From Syntrophus buswellii (GTDB lineage: Bacteria; Desulfobacterota; Syntrophia; Syntrophales; Syntrophaceae), in assembly GCF_046097065.1 (NCBI RefSeq), contig NZ_CP175563.1, positions 2,666,001 through 2,730,000 of the forward strand: a stretch of DNA of 64,000 bases, given 5' to 3'. The number at the start of each line of letters is the position of its first letter. Positions within the stretch are counted from its first letter, which is position 1. This document shows, piece after piece, positions 17,901 to 27,134 of the stretch. The notes under the pieces are model-generated. The model saw only the letters and a list, made by a program, of their open reading frames with translations, made no database searches and was not told where the DNA came from. Made by a program: the position numbers and the translations under genes.

Positions 17901-18247
17901 GGGAGATCATCGACCGGCTGATTCAGGGGCTCGATGTTCTGAAACCCTCGGAACTGCTGGCGGGTTTTTCCTTCTCCAACGAGTTTCTCAACAAGATCAA
18001 GGCCGCCGTGCCGACGGAGGCGCTGAAGGACATCGACCGTTCCCTGGACGAGGTGGGCGCGGAGTTGGCCAAGATCGATCCGGCAGGACTTCTGGAATCC
18101 ATCAATTCTCTAGGGCCGCGGCTCGTGGAAGAATTCGAAGCAGCATTGGAACGCATCAAGCAGGAGATCCTGGCCCTGCTGAACGCCATCCGGTTCCAGG
18201 AGACCTCGGGATCGGCGTCGGTCAGCGTTTCCGGCTCCATCGGCTGA
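14960..18247 (+). CDS. Large helical protein, tape-measure candidate
   Basis: A 1095-residue, mostly alpha-helical protein. Helices are rich in Ala, Leu, Ile, Glu and Lys with heptad-like spacing (for example LNSLETVKGGIDTVAAGAK and LDQLAAPLEEAGAALQ). The chain is split at about residues 678-712 by a long serine-rich linker, and beta-rich islands occur near residue 790. Length and helix content fit a tape-measure protein that sets tube length; in Afp-type eCIS, tape measures lie in this late position, near Afp14. Against this, the Ser linker and the C-terminal GSASVSVSGSIG tail are unusual. Alternatives are a giant fibre or a cargo scaffold. Confidence 0.5.
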   Translation: MSLLDELTSLDISSITNARGSLSLTLNSDAVTNLIGNGAISTALGSLGGGIGALQADISEPASLLQPLVESVVSFTDGFSVDSLPLADYVRAVGDGAALIVSLLEGLDSDPLKLGKVLGIFSGDALSKATSLFEGYTSMDLSSLGRFRSLLDTVERGVPSDPALFAELAMDILVPIPRTSLQSIRLSVDAVLANAGSISFPQGRNAGLLLALNNVTAAANAGDAVRLNAALAALQVARANTVASVGADLERIVGLIDRLPLDQLAAPLEEAGAALQRAEKGIMEFFKMIGDYLDYAKASVNEMDADMIREMLLWLNALVEDSLKRYIRDPIEAQIKRAEDWMRGLLNHIPLASYRAMITDFLLSIAKAINDADLDKPARKVRELLNTIESAIDPDALKAEIEGVLGGIEEVYKGVLDTILNSLETVKGGIDTVAAGAKTVLEKVLEALRSFRQVMDEIKTAVDSLGIKEAADSVIGTLTELRQTAEQLLSALPLPESLRPAIEQLISAIEGIDLDEVLSPVMSAAQQFQIPASVGDTVIQGLARAAELISNLIPDTLIAEIEAEINAFLEELKKFDPAQFLGQLDAYVDEAKSFLTGLDPRPLVEEIRGPFQTALDAIDRFSPARLLEPVAEAYDSLLASISLPSPDSALDATRTALNGIGDSVVSGIAGTVGQGTGVPTAGSSSSSGGAVSSAPSSSSSSSTASTSGPPQPEPKFKPGDVLRMLGYLPNKLRETLSDLEAGAAGDALEAVDRLCSGLARDLRNVKAAIWEIGERFESETNAFFAPLAKAQFEAQVAISGNFSAGSFNVSGSLAVVAEAGPGSMRDALGQGAMAVSDQVRTRAATLAASVGVKLEKAADALERCSLSGLTGGLDNLLAALDVEPIARKLDDLLAAMMAKVPTLMASLEEELKAFVQRLKKNLTMFNPGFLAQKFLGLIDLLKEQLDLLDPRRLAAELGEIHKAIRDTIAAYDPAVFAQEIWEIIDRLIQGLDVLKPSELLAGFSFSNEFLNKIKAAVPTEALKDIDRSLDEVGAELAKIDPAGLLESINSLGPRLVEEFEAALERIKQEILALLNAIRFQETSGSASVSVSGSIG

Positions 18248-18281
18248 TTGGTTCTCAGGGTAAAGGAGGATTCAGAGTTCT

Positions 18282-21200
18282 ATGACCACCGCAGCGGCAA
18301 CCGATTCCATCAAATCAGAAACCGTTTCTGAAAATTTCCTTCTTCCCGGCACGACGACGGAACTTCTCTATACCCGCAACGAGGCCGGCTGCCTGCTGGA
18401 GATCTCCGCCAACGGCAGGACCTATCTGCGCTATGACCGAGGCTGGCGGGTCTTCGACGACGGCTTCGTCTCCATGAGCCAGACGGTCACCCCCGGCGGC
18501 ATCCTGCGGACCGTCCGGGCGGGAAGCGATACCTGGTGTGAAAAGTATCTCTGGGATGCCGCGGGGTTGATGACCCACGTCGACGGCGTCGAGATGGACT
18601 ATGACAGCGGCAAGCGCATCGTCGCCTGCCGGACGCCGGATGGGACCTGGCGTTACGAATACGACGGCGACGCCCTGTCCGCACTGGTCACGCCCCGGGG
18701 AAGACGCAGGATCCAGCTCAACTTAGAAAAGCGCCCCATCGCCTGCCTCGCGGAAGGCCGCATTTTCCTCCTTGACTACGACGGATCGGGCCGGCGACTC
18801 GATCTCCCTTCCCTGCCGCCGACATTCTGCATCGATGATCTCGGCCGGCTCTGGACGATCAAGGACCGCAAGGGAACCGTCCGCCATACCTTCCTCTGGG
18901 ACGGCTTTTCCTGCCTGGGCCGCATCGACGGCAACCCCGGAGAGCCGCTGGCCGTTGTCTTTTCCCTTGACTGCACCGCCACCCCGGTCCGCATGATTTC
19001 CCGGACGGGCGTCACCCGGCTGCACCGCGACGCCTTCGGCGAATCCCTCCTGGCCCACGATGCCGTCCCCGGTCTTTTCGGGGCCGCTTGCTACGGCCGC
19101 TTTATGCACTATCGGTCGCGGCTCCTGGATCCGCGCATCGGTTATTTCACCGCCCCCGATCCCCTGGACGGTACCGCCGGCGATCCGCGCCGGGAAGACG
19201 GCTACGCCGGGTCCCTGCCCGTTGAAAAGCCTTCCGCCGGTCCCTATTGCGTCTGCCAGAACAATCCCGTCAGCCGCGCCGACATTCAGGGCGAATCCTC
19301 GGGAGGCTGGACGTTTCTCATGGTGCTCAGCGATCTGACATGGTCGCTGCAGAACAACATCGTGGGCTGGCTCGGCTACGAGGGATTCCTCAGCCTCTGG
19401 GGAAGCATCTTCAGCGGCAACGCAGACCGCTACGGCTGGTCTCAAGGGGTCCACAGCGACCGCACGGGAAGTTACGGCGTGCTCCGGGACGGCGCTTTCG
19501 CCAACGACCGGGCCAAAACCTTCCAGCACATCATCATCGTCAACCAGGAAGAAATCGAAAATCTGGCCGATGTCCGGGTTTTCGCCCCCAATGAGGAATT
19601 CGTCCCCACCTATTGCGGCACCGTTCTGCTCGTAACGCCCGAGAGCGGCAGGCCGTTTCTTTTGCGCGGGGCGCGGCGAAAAGGTTCGATGCAGACCAAC
19701 CATCTGCCCCTGACCTGGACGCGCTACGGAGGACCGGCAAAACCCGTCATCCCCGGCTCACCGGTCCCTGCTTTCCCCAGGGGGGGATTCCATTTCGACA
19801 CCCGGACCGGCTTGCGCGGACCACAGAGCGCCACCTGCACCGAATGCGTCGTCGGGACGAAATGCGCGGTGGGCACTCTGGAAAGGCGTTTCATTCTCGA
19901 ACTCGGAACCACCGGAACGGGAATCGCCCAGGATTCCTGGCTGCTGCTGACGGATACGGTGGGGGGCTATGCCATTGCCAAGGTGCTGTCCGTCGAGGAG
20001 CGGAGCGGAAAAACGCGGCTCCGCGTCGATACGGCGGAAGGGACGATTGCGGCAAATTCCGTTTCGGTCCGCCCCCTGACAAGCAGGGGCACGGAAGACC
20101 TGCCCCGGGGCGGTCAGCCCGATGCCCTTGACTGCGCGACGGCAACTCAGAATTATTATTCCGTCAACGATCCCCTGCGGATTACCGCGGACAATGTCGT
20201 CCTGTCCACCTCCATCAAGTCCTTCGACACCGAAATGACCGTCGATGTGGCCCTGCCCGGAGACTTTACCGGAACGGTCACCCTGACGACGGCACAGGCG
20301 TCGGAAGGCCCTTTTGAAGCGAAGGTCTCGGCCACACCCAATACCCTTTCCTTCGTGAAAGCCGACGGCAGCCCGAGCCCGACGATTCCGGAGGCGGGAG
20401 AATTTCTCGTCGCCGCGAGCGCTACGGCAAATCCGCTCGCCCTGAAGATCACCGGCCCCGGAGGGACCGCCACGGACCGCCTCGTAGACCGCGACCCCTC
20501 TGTCCTGGGCGCGGCCGATACGCCCCTCTCCTGGCAGTTCCTGCGGCCTGTCGCCGATCCCCTGGGGACCATTGCCGCGCCGCCTGCAGGTACCACCTTT
20601 GTTTTTAACCCGGCGAGAATCTCGACGGCGGCGCCCGGCTTCGTCAAATTTGCCGATTCCGGCCAGCCGATCAAAACCGCCGTCCGCTCCGTTTCCGGGC
20701 TCGGCTACCAGTCCATCGTCACCGCCCATCCCCTGCCGGCCGGGACAGGCCCCTGTTCCGTGGAGTGCTTTTCCCGGCAGACGCCTGCCGATACGGGTCC
20801 CTACGACAACCGCACCCTGAGCGCCGAATTGACCCTCACGATGGACCCCGCCGATGCGGCGGCAACGGCCAAAGCCCTTCAGCTATCCCAGATCACCGGA
20901 GCCCAGGTCACGGACGCCATGCCGGGAGCCGCAACGATCAGCGGCATCGAGATCGCCCAACACGCGACCAGCAACCGCTGGTTCGCCGCCCATTCCACCG
21001 CGACGGGAACCTCAGACCTGAAGCCGAATTCCTTCGTTTATCTCCGGAAGGGAACGGATACTCAGATCGCACTGATTGACGAGATTCGCGGAGCCATCGA
21101 GCTTACCCGGCCGGTGACGGTCCAGGCAGCGGGCCTTGAACTGGTCCCCCTGGCTGAAAGCGGCCCCCGTTACGATGCCGAGCGAAAGGACGACTCGCAT

Positions 21201-24200
21201 CTCTCCGTCCTGCCCTTCATCGATGTCGGCGGAGCCGGAACGCGGGTCCAGATGCCGCGGTTCCGCGAAAATGAATGCCTGCGCGTCACCTTCACCGCCA
21301 ACCCGACGGGCTTGCCCGCAAGCGCCGAGGACAGATTCTATCGGATCAAATCCGTTTCCGGAACGACCTGCGAGGTCGAGGGCGATGACCTGATTCTCGC
21401 AGCAGACAACGCAACGGATATCCGCGCCGTCCGGATGACCCCGGCCAATCCCGGCACGGGGTGGTCCCGGATCGGAATTGACGGGACCCCTGTCGGTGCA
21501 GCGGGCGCCGATGGGCAGGTGACCACCGATAAGATCTCTTTCAAACTCTATGATCTGCGGCCGCGCTACGGAATGGCGGCCGTCGAGGTGGCGGTTGTCA
21601 GTGGGGACAAGACCATTGCCGCCCGGGTGAAGACAACCGCCTTCGACTATGAACTCTATTTCGCCGGAGATCCGCCCCTCACCGGCACCGGCATCGACAT
21701 CCTGGCCCCCGACACCACCAAGATCGACACGGATTTCGCCGCCTCCTTCCGGCGGGAAGGCAACGCCTACCTCCTCGAGGGGACTCTCAACAACGTGAGC
21801 GCTGGGACGAATCCCGTCGTGGTCGTTCCCCTCGTCGAAACGGACAGGACGGTCAGCGGCACGCTGAGCTGCGGTTCCACCCTGGTTCCCGATGATCCGG
21901 AAAACTGGGAGTTCGATCGCCAGAAGAGCCTCATCGAGCATGAGCTCATTCACACGCGGCAGTGCTGCTGGTTCGGCCCCCTTCTGACCTCCTACATCCC
22001 CCTGGGCGCCATCGAAGGCCTCTTCGACGGGATTTCCGAAGGTGAAGACCCGACCTATTCCCCCTATGTCCAGGGCCGGCTGAAAGAGGTCGAAGGAGAC
22101 TGGTATCTGGTCATTCCGAGCCCCGGAGAGACCTCTTTCGAGGAGGGAACGCCGGTACAGATCTCCAAGGGAGGAAGGACCAGGGAGGTCGAACTCGGTC
22201 CCGGAAACACCGGTGAAGGATTCCGCCTTCCCTCTCCGCTCCGTGATTACGGTACCAGTGATGTCTATATCCGCCGACGCCGCTCCAACTGGCAAGGCGT
22301 GCCGGAATGGATCATCAACATCCTGCAGATCCTCACCCACGGCGGGATCATGAATGCCACGGTGGGCACGGTCTACGGCGGCCTCTTTTTCCTGATCTAC
22401 CGGGGGATCTACGGCCTGGCTCATCTGTCGGAGTCCCGCGCCGGCCGCTACTACGATGTTTCCTTCGAAGACAACGGCACCCGTCTCCACCTTACCGGCG
22501 ATGAAGGTCTGGCGGCCCTGCGCGGTGCAAGCCGGGTCATCGTAAAATCCGGCGAAACGACCGTGGTACGCGAAGTGGCGTCGATCAACGATCATGACAT
22601 CACCCTCTCCACGCGGGTCAGCTTTATCAATCCAGGTGGCGTTTCCCCCTATTCGAACCATGACCCGACGAGCGCCCTGGACCCCTATAATTACTATCCC
22701 GCGCAGGTGGCCGACCTCGATCAGCCGGCGCGCATCACTATTTCACCGGTCAACGGCGAGTCCCTGACGCTCACGGTCTATGACCGGGTCAAGATGCTCG
22801 TGGGCAATCAGAGCCAGACCACCGTGGTCATGCACGTCAGCGGGAATACCGCGGAGCTCAAGGACGCGCCGCCCCTTCCCACGGGGGAAACCTCACTGCG
22901 GGTGGCCAAGGTCGGCCATAACGACGCCATGGGATGGGTCGACGACTGGCTGCTCGAATATTTCGACATGGGCTGGATGAAATGGCTTTTCGATCCCTAC
23001 GGGCAGATCGACTACCAGTTCCGTCCTTCCAACTGGACGCAGACCTTCACACGGATTACGCGCTATATCTTCGGCACCCAGTCGTGGTGCGTGATTCCCG
23101 GAGCCGGCTTTTTCTGGCACGACAACGCCTTCAAGCAGACCAAGCAGAGGGGGCACATGTCCTGGATGGAGCAGCAGGCCTCTGAGGAAAGCGGTGATCT
23201 CTACTCCGCCTTCTGCCGGCTGCGCAATACACCCCGCTATGTGGGCGACATCGGCCGCTTCTGGTATTTCGCCTGGCCCGGCGGAGACCGCAGCAATTTT
23301 TCCGTCATCACCGCCAACATGCTTGACGCCCCCGGTGTGCACTACGATGACGCCAACAAGCCGCGGCTGCTTCCCCTGGTCACGGGCGGCGCACCGGCCT
23401 CCCAGAACCCCAACGGCGATGCCATGGCCCCCGCCGGCAGTGGAGAATGCCTTGCGGACGGGTTTGTCCGGAGGAACTGGGCAACCCCCAACGACACCAC
23501 CATGGCCGACCCGCCCAGCTTCGCACCTTCGGAAACCGCCCTTCTCCCCACCTCCGCCGCCCTGGAGCGGTGCGGCGGCACCTATGTGACCTTCACCCGG
23601 AGCGGCAAACACCGGATCTCCGTCCCCAACGCCGCCGGTTCGGACATGGCTGAAAGCCTGGAGGTACAGCGGGACTGGGGAAAGCAGAACATCTATTATG
23701 AGCTCGATACGGTCGAGGACGTTTCCGTCACCTGCGCCGGACTGACCGTCGCCAACGGCACCGTCCTCACGCTCCTGGAAACCCAGGAGGCACGGATCAA
23801 GGTCACCCCGAACAACACCCGGCGCTATGCCCTTACGGTAACGGACCCGTCGGAAAGCACCTTTGTCCAGGCAAACGATACAGCCCTGATTGCCCGAACG
23901 CCCGGCAGCGACGCAGAGCAGCCCGTGGAAATCAGCCGCCGTTATGCCTACAGCGCAGCCGACGGAACCTTCGACGATCCCGGACTCAACCACCACAAAA
24001 CCCTCTTCTTCGGCGATATCCACGTTCCTGTCCGGCAGTTTTCCGTCAAGATCGTCCGGGATCTCTATTTCCGCAGTGCGATCCCGACTCTCGCGGAGCT
24101 TTCGGCCGCCTTCGATTCCCATCGGACCTCGCTCCTCCGGCCCGGCGATACGGCTTATCTGCTCGTCCCGTCCCCGGTTACCGGGGCGCTCAACCGGACC

Positions 24201-24704
24201 GCCGTTTCCTATCCCGGCAGCCCCCCCTCGCCGGGAAACGTCGATCCCCTTCCGTCCCTGACGGCACAGGAACCGAACCCCGAAGGGTTTGACGACTACC
24301 TGGGCGACGGGCTGATTATTCAGGTGACCTTCCCCGCCCAGGAACCGCCCCAGGAAGAAACCCTCATGACCTTCAAAATCGGCATCGGACGGAGCGACAA
24401 TTCGACGGAAATCGAGACGTCGATCACGCTCAAGCCCCACTTCATGCTCCGCAGCGCCGCCACCTACCAGGTGCCCGCCACGGGCGCCCTGAACCTGACC
24501 TGCGAAGTCGCCCCCGGGGATCCGGCAGTGCGGGGCTCAAATGTTGTCGTGACCCCCTCCCAGGGCATCACGACGACCGTTTCAGGCGACGGGCGGACCG
24601 TTACGCTCACCACCGCCGGCGCCTCCCCCGGCATCCGAACCGTCAAGGTCGAAGACGCCGACCACGCCGGCCATTTTGCCGTCAGGACCATCGAAGTGGT
24701 TTAG
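18282..24704 (+). CDS. Giant RHS-core protein with HELIH metalloprotease motif; CIS effector candidate
   Basis: A 2140-residue protein, 34 bases after the tape-measure candidate and preceded by AAGGAGG. Residues about 30-250 contain degenerate YD-type repeats. Residues about 250-340 form an RHS-associated core (RSRLLDPRIGYFTAPDPL near 277, then NNPVSRADIQG). The usual DPxG cleavage box is not clear. The following about 1800 residues are beta-domain rich. Residues 1220-1224 read HELIH, a zinc-metalloprotease HExxH motif inside EHELIHTRQ, and a hydrophobic stretch with LFFLIYRGIYGLAHL lies near residues 1355-1380. In other systems RHS proteins form shells for toxin cargo and many eCIS effectors carry HExxH. 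It may be cargo or a processed toxin. The toxin activity is inferred. Confidence 0.7.
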   Translation: MTTAAATDSIKSETVSENFLLPGTTTELLYTRNEAGCLLEISANGRTYLRYDRGWRVFDDGFVSMSQTVTPGGILRTVRAGSDTWCEKYLWDAAGLMTHVDGVEMDYDSGKRIVACRTPDGTWRYEYDGDALSALVTPRGRRRIQLNLEKRPIACLAEGRIFLLDYDGSGRRLDLPSLPPTFCIDDLGRLWTIKDRKGTVRHTFLWDGFSCLGRIDGNPGEPLAVVFSLDCTATPVRMISRTGVTRLHRDAFGESLLAHDAVPGLFGAACYGRFMHYRSRLLDPRIGYFTAPDPLDGTAGDPRREDGYAGSLPVEKPSAGPYCVCQNNPVSRADIQGESSGGWTFLMVLSDLTWSLQNNIVGWLGYEGFLSLWGSIFSGNADRYGWSQGVHSDRTGSYGVLRDGAFANDRAKTFQHIIIVNQEEIENLADVRVFAPNEEFVPTYCGTVLLVTPESGRPFLLRGARRKGSMQTNHLPLTWTRYGGPAKPVIPGSPVPAFPRGGFHFDTRTGLRGPQSATCTECVVGTKCAVGTLERRFILELGTTGTGIAQDSWLLLTDTVGGYAIAKVLSVEERSGKTRLRVDTAEGTIAANSVSVRPLTSRGTEDLPRGGQPDALDCATATQNYYSVNDPLRITADNVVLSTSIKSFDTEMTVDVALPGDFTGTVTLTTAQASEGPFEAKVSATPNTLSFVKADGSPSPTIPEAGEFLVAASATANPLALKITGPGGTATDRLVDRDPSVLGAADTPLSWQFLRPVADPLGTIAAPPAGTTFVFNPARISTAAPGFVKFADSGQPIKTAVRSVSGLGYQSIVTAHPLPAGTGPCSVECFSRQTPADTGPYDNRTLSAELTLTMDPADAAATAKALQLSQITGAQVTDAMPGAATISGIEIAQHATSNRWFAAHSTATGTSDLKPNSFVYLRKGTDTQIALIDEIRGAIELTRPVTVQAAGLELVPLAESGPRYDAERKDDSHLSVLPFIDVGGAGTRVQMPRFRENECLRVTFTANPTGLPASAEDRFYRIKSVSGTTCEVEGDDLILAADNATDIRAVRMTPANPGTGWSRIGIDGTPVGAAGADGQVTTDKISFKLYDLRPRYGMAAVEVAVVSGDKTIAARVKTTAFDYELYFAGDPPLTGTGIDILAPDTTKIDTDFAASFRREGNAYLLEGTLNNVSAGTNPVVVVPLVETDRTVSGTLSCGSTLVPDDPENWEFDRQKSLIEHELIHTRQCCWFGPLLTSYIPLGAIEGLFDGISEGEDPTYSPYVQGRLKEVEGDWYLVIPSPGETSFEEGTPVQISKGGRTREVELGPGNTGEGFRLPSPLRDYGTSDVYIRRRRSNWQGVPEWIINILQILTHGGIMNATVGTVYGGLFFLIYRGIYGLAHLSESRAGRYYDVSFEDNGTRLHLTGDEGLAALRGASRVIVKSGETTVVREVASINDHDITLSTRVSFINPGGVSPYSNHDPTSALDPYNYYPAQVADLDQPARITISPVNGESLTLTVYDRVKMLVGNQSQTTVVMHVSGNTAELKDAPPLPTGETSLRVAKVGHNDAMGWVDDWLLEYFDMGWMKWLFDPYGQIDYQFRPSNWTQTFTRITRYIFGTQSWCVIPGAGFFWHDNAFKQTKQRGHMSWMEQQASEESGDLYSAFCRLRNTPRYVGDIGRFWYFAWPGGDRSNFSVITANMLDAPGVHYDDANKPRLLPLVTGGAPASQNPNGDAMAPAGSGECLADGFVRRNWATPNDTTMADPPSFAPSETALLPTSAALERCGGTYVTFTRSGKHRISVPNAAGSDMAESLEVQRDWGKQNIYYELDTVEDVSVTCAGLTVANGTVLTLLETQEARIKVTPNNTRRYALTVTDPSESTFVQANDTALIARTPGSDAEQPVEISRRYAYSAADGTFDDPGLNHHKTLFFGDIHVPVRQFSVKIVRDLYFRSAIPTLAELSAAFDSHRTSLLRPGDTAYLLVPSPVTGALNRTAVSYPGSPPSPGNVDPLPSLTAQEPNPEGFDDYLGDGLIIQVTFPAQEPPQEETLMTFKIGIGRSDNSTEIETSITLKPHFMLRSAATYQVPATGALNLTCEVAPGDPAVRGSNVVVTPSQGITTTVSGDGRTVTLTTAGASPGIRTVKVEDADHAGHFAVRTIEVV

Positions 24705-24937
24705 GGAAAGACAGGAGAAAGACAGATCCGGAAAAGAACGTGATGTACCCGCTTTTATGAAGGCATAACGCCCTGACAAGCAGCGCGTGCCCAGGAGAGA
24801 TCAGGACATGTCCGGCAGTTCCTTTCAAAACCGCCGGCAGGAAACGGTACGAGAAAACATTCGGAATGGCGCCGAACCAGGAAACCGGCCTTTAACAGGG
24901 AATTTTTACCGGTTCCGATACATCGCTTGGAGGGATT

Positions 24938-25984
24938 ATGTCGATGAACGATCAGGCGGGAAACAGGGGGGAAAACGCCGCCAAGGAACTGCTTCTGGCA
25001 GATCTCAGTCATCTGCAGGATTCCTTTTGGAAAAATGAGGAGACGGGTGAAAAGCGCGTAACATTCTTCATTACACTGGTCACCGCGGCGATTACCGCAC
25101 TGGTCGCCATCGGCAAGGATGGCGTTCAATACGATTTTTCAAAAGAATTCCTCCTCTACTTTGCCTTTTCTTCTTTGCTCGTGGTTGGTCTTGTTACGCT
25201 CTTCAGACTGATCAAAAGAAATGAAGTCACAGACGGCTACAAGAGAGACATGAGGAACATCAGGAAGAGGTTTCAGGATTACTATGACGATCGGGGGGTT
25301 CTTTTCGGATACGCGCCTTTCAGTCCGCAGGACAAAACGCGGCCTTCAGAACTGCGAAAATTCGGTGGGCTGGCTTACACCGTTTCTGCAATGAACAGCC
25401 TCATTTCAGCCGCTTTTGCCGCCCTGGCGCTTTCCTCGCGCAGCAGCAAGCCAACTCTCACCGTCGCATCAACAGCCGCTGCCTTTGTTGCCGCATTCCT
25501 TATTCAGGCAGCGTATGTCCGTGCAAGGGAAAAGCAGAGCCGGGGGGATTTTTTTCAGTCTTATTTCACACATGCCGGCGGTGTCGTGGTACGGTATGAT
25601 AAAAGTGGAGAACCTCGTTTCCTGATCGTGTCGGCAAAGAAGATTCCGGAACACTGGGTTCTTCCAAAGGGCCACATCACGCCAGGCGAAGATCTGGAGA
25701 GGACAGCGGTGCGCGAGGTATGGGAAGAAGCGGGCGTTGTTGCAAGCGTCATAGGGCCACTGGGAGAGAGCCGATTCCGCATGGAGGCGGAAGAGGTCAT
25801 TACACAATTTTTTCTGCTGGAGCACATCGACCAGCAGGAGAGTCCTGAAAATCGTGCAAAGCGATGGTGCACCTGCGAGGAAGGAATGCAGCTGCTGACG
25901 TTTCAGGATGCCAGGAATCTCCTGCGGAAGGCAGGCGCCGCAGCGCAGCGGCATTCAAGGCCTTTTTCCCGGGAAACCCGATAA
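24938..25984 (+). CDS. Four-helix membrane protein fused to Nudix hydrolase
   Basis: A 348-residue fusion. Residues about 45-90 and 140-195 carry four hydrophobic helices (TFFITLVTAAITALVAIG, YFAFSSLLVVGLVTLF and two more), so the N-terminal half is in the membrane, similar in layout to SLATT or other stress-sensor membrane modules. Residues about 210-330 form a Nudix domain. The Nudix box is complete at residues 245-267 (GHITPGEDL, then RTAVREVWEEAGV), so the enzyme should hydrolyse a nucleoside diphosphate-linked substrate. GGAGG precedes the ATG. The C-terminus (RHSRPFSRETR) is basic. Start 24938 is chosen from RBS spacing. Neighbour 26186 encodes an ADP-ribosylglycohydrolase, suggesting an ADP-ribose-related pathway. 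Confidence 0.72.
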   Translation: MSMNDQAGNRGENAAKELLLADLSHLQDSFWKNEETGEKRVTFFITLVTAAITALVAIGKDGVQYDFSKEFLLYFAFSSLLVVGLVTLFRLIKRNEVTDGYKRDMRNIRKRFQDYYDDRGVLFGYAPFSPQDKTRPSELRKFGGLAYTVSAMNSLISAAFAALALSSRSSKPTLTVASTAAAFVAAFLIQAAYVRAREKQSRGDFFQSYFTHAGGVVVRYDKSGEPRFLIVSAKKIPEHWVLPKGHITPGEDLERTAVREVWEEAGVVASVIGPLGESRFRMEAEEVITQFFLLEHIDQQESPENRAKRWCTCEEGMQLLTFQDARNLLRKAGAAAQRHSRPFSRETR

Positions 25985-26185
25985 AGGCGCCGGGTATCCC
26001 GCTTCAAGGAAAATCCGGATGTCATGGGGAACTTTCTTCGCATGAAGGCGGGCGTGGAGGCATTCCTGGCGGGGCGGCCCCCTGACCCTCGGCAGAATCC
26101 ATGAACGGAACCATCGGGCTGGATTGGCCGCTCATCAGTCGGAAGGAATCAGAATCCAGGCTCAGAGCCGGAAAGGATGGGAACC

Positions 26186-26959
26186 ATGCTCGGCGCCATC
26201 GCAGGGGATGTCATCGGCTCCGCTTATGAGCACAGCCGCATGAAAACAATGAACATTCCGCTGTTCCAGACGCACTCCCGCTTTACCGACGATACGGTGA
26301 TGACTGTGGCGGTTGCCGATGCCATCCTCCGTTCGGCGGATTATGGGGATTCGATGAAATCTTTCGGTCGAAGATACCCCGATGCCGGGTACGGCCGGGA
26401 TTTTATGAAGTGGCTTTTTTCCCCGGAGATCAGACCTTACAACAGCTGGGGAAACGGCTCAGCCATGCGGGCCAGCCCGATCGGATTCGCTTTCCCCACG
26501 GTGGAAGCCGTGCTGGCGGAAGCCCGGAAAAGCGCTGAAGTCTCCCACAACCATCCAGAGGGGATCAAGGGGGCGCAGGCTGCCGCTTTGGCCGTTTTTC
26601 TCGCTCGAGGGGGAAAAAGCAAAGAGGACATCCGGAAGGAAATCGGCGAGCGGTTCGGTTACAACCTGAAACGGACCGTTGAGGACATCCGACCGGTCTA
26701 CAGGTTCGATGTCTCCTGCCAGGGTTCCGTTCCGGAAGCCATTCTCTCCTTTCTTGATTCAGAAGATTATGAAGACGCCATTCGCAAAGCGATCTCACTA
26801 GGCGGAGACAGCGATACGATCGCCTGTATTGCCGGCGGAATTTCACAGGCATTTTACAAGGTGATTTCCCGGGAAATCGTCGGGGAAGTCCGGAAGAGAC
26901 TGCCCACGGAGTTCTTGGAAATCATCGACAGGTTCGACAGAACATTTATGGACACCTGA
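26186..26959 (+). CDS. ADP-ribosylglycohydrolase (DraG-like)
   Basis: A 257-residue hydrolase that removes ADP-ribose from proteins or small molecules. Hallmarks are the N-terminal MLGAIAGDVIGSAYEH, the metal-binding FTDDTVMTVAVADAIL, NGSAMRASPIGFAF, and the C-terminal GGDSDTIACIAGGI, all of which match the dinuclear-magnesium site of the family. ATG 26186 is preferred over ATG 26177 because GGAAAGGA then has proper spacing. It lies on the same strand as the membrane Nudix gene with about 200 bases between them. Relatives can reverse ADP-ribosylating toxins or regulate nitrogenase; no nitrogenase or DraT gene is visible, so target is unknown. Confidence 0.85.
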   Translation: MLGAIAGDVIGSAYEHSRMKTMNIPLFQTHSRFTDDTVMTVAVADAILRSADYGDSMKSFGRRYPDAGYGRDFMKWLFSPEIRPYNSWGNGSAMRASPIGFAFPTVEAVLAEARKSAEVSHNHPEGIKGAQAAALAVFLARGGKSKEDIRKEIGERFGYNLKRTVEDIRPVYRFDVSCQGSVPEAILSFLDSEDYEDAIRKAISLGGDSDTIACIAGGISQAFYKVISREIVGEVRKRLPTEFLEIIDRFDRTFMDT

Positions 26960-27134
26960 TGGGATAGAGCCGGGCGGAGCAGGCGTCAGTTCGTCCGTTT
27001 TGGGTTCTCGCAGCCGTCGGCAGAAGTTGGATGCAGCCCAAGGCTCAAGCGTATCACCGTTGCGGCACGGCGGGCGGCTGGCTGGAACGGTCAATGCAGG
27101 AACCGCTCAAATTCATATCAAGGAGGATCAGGAC

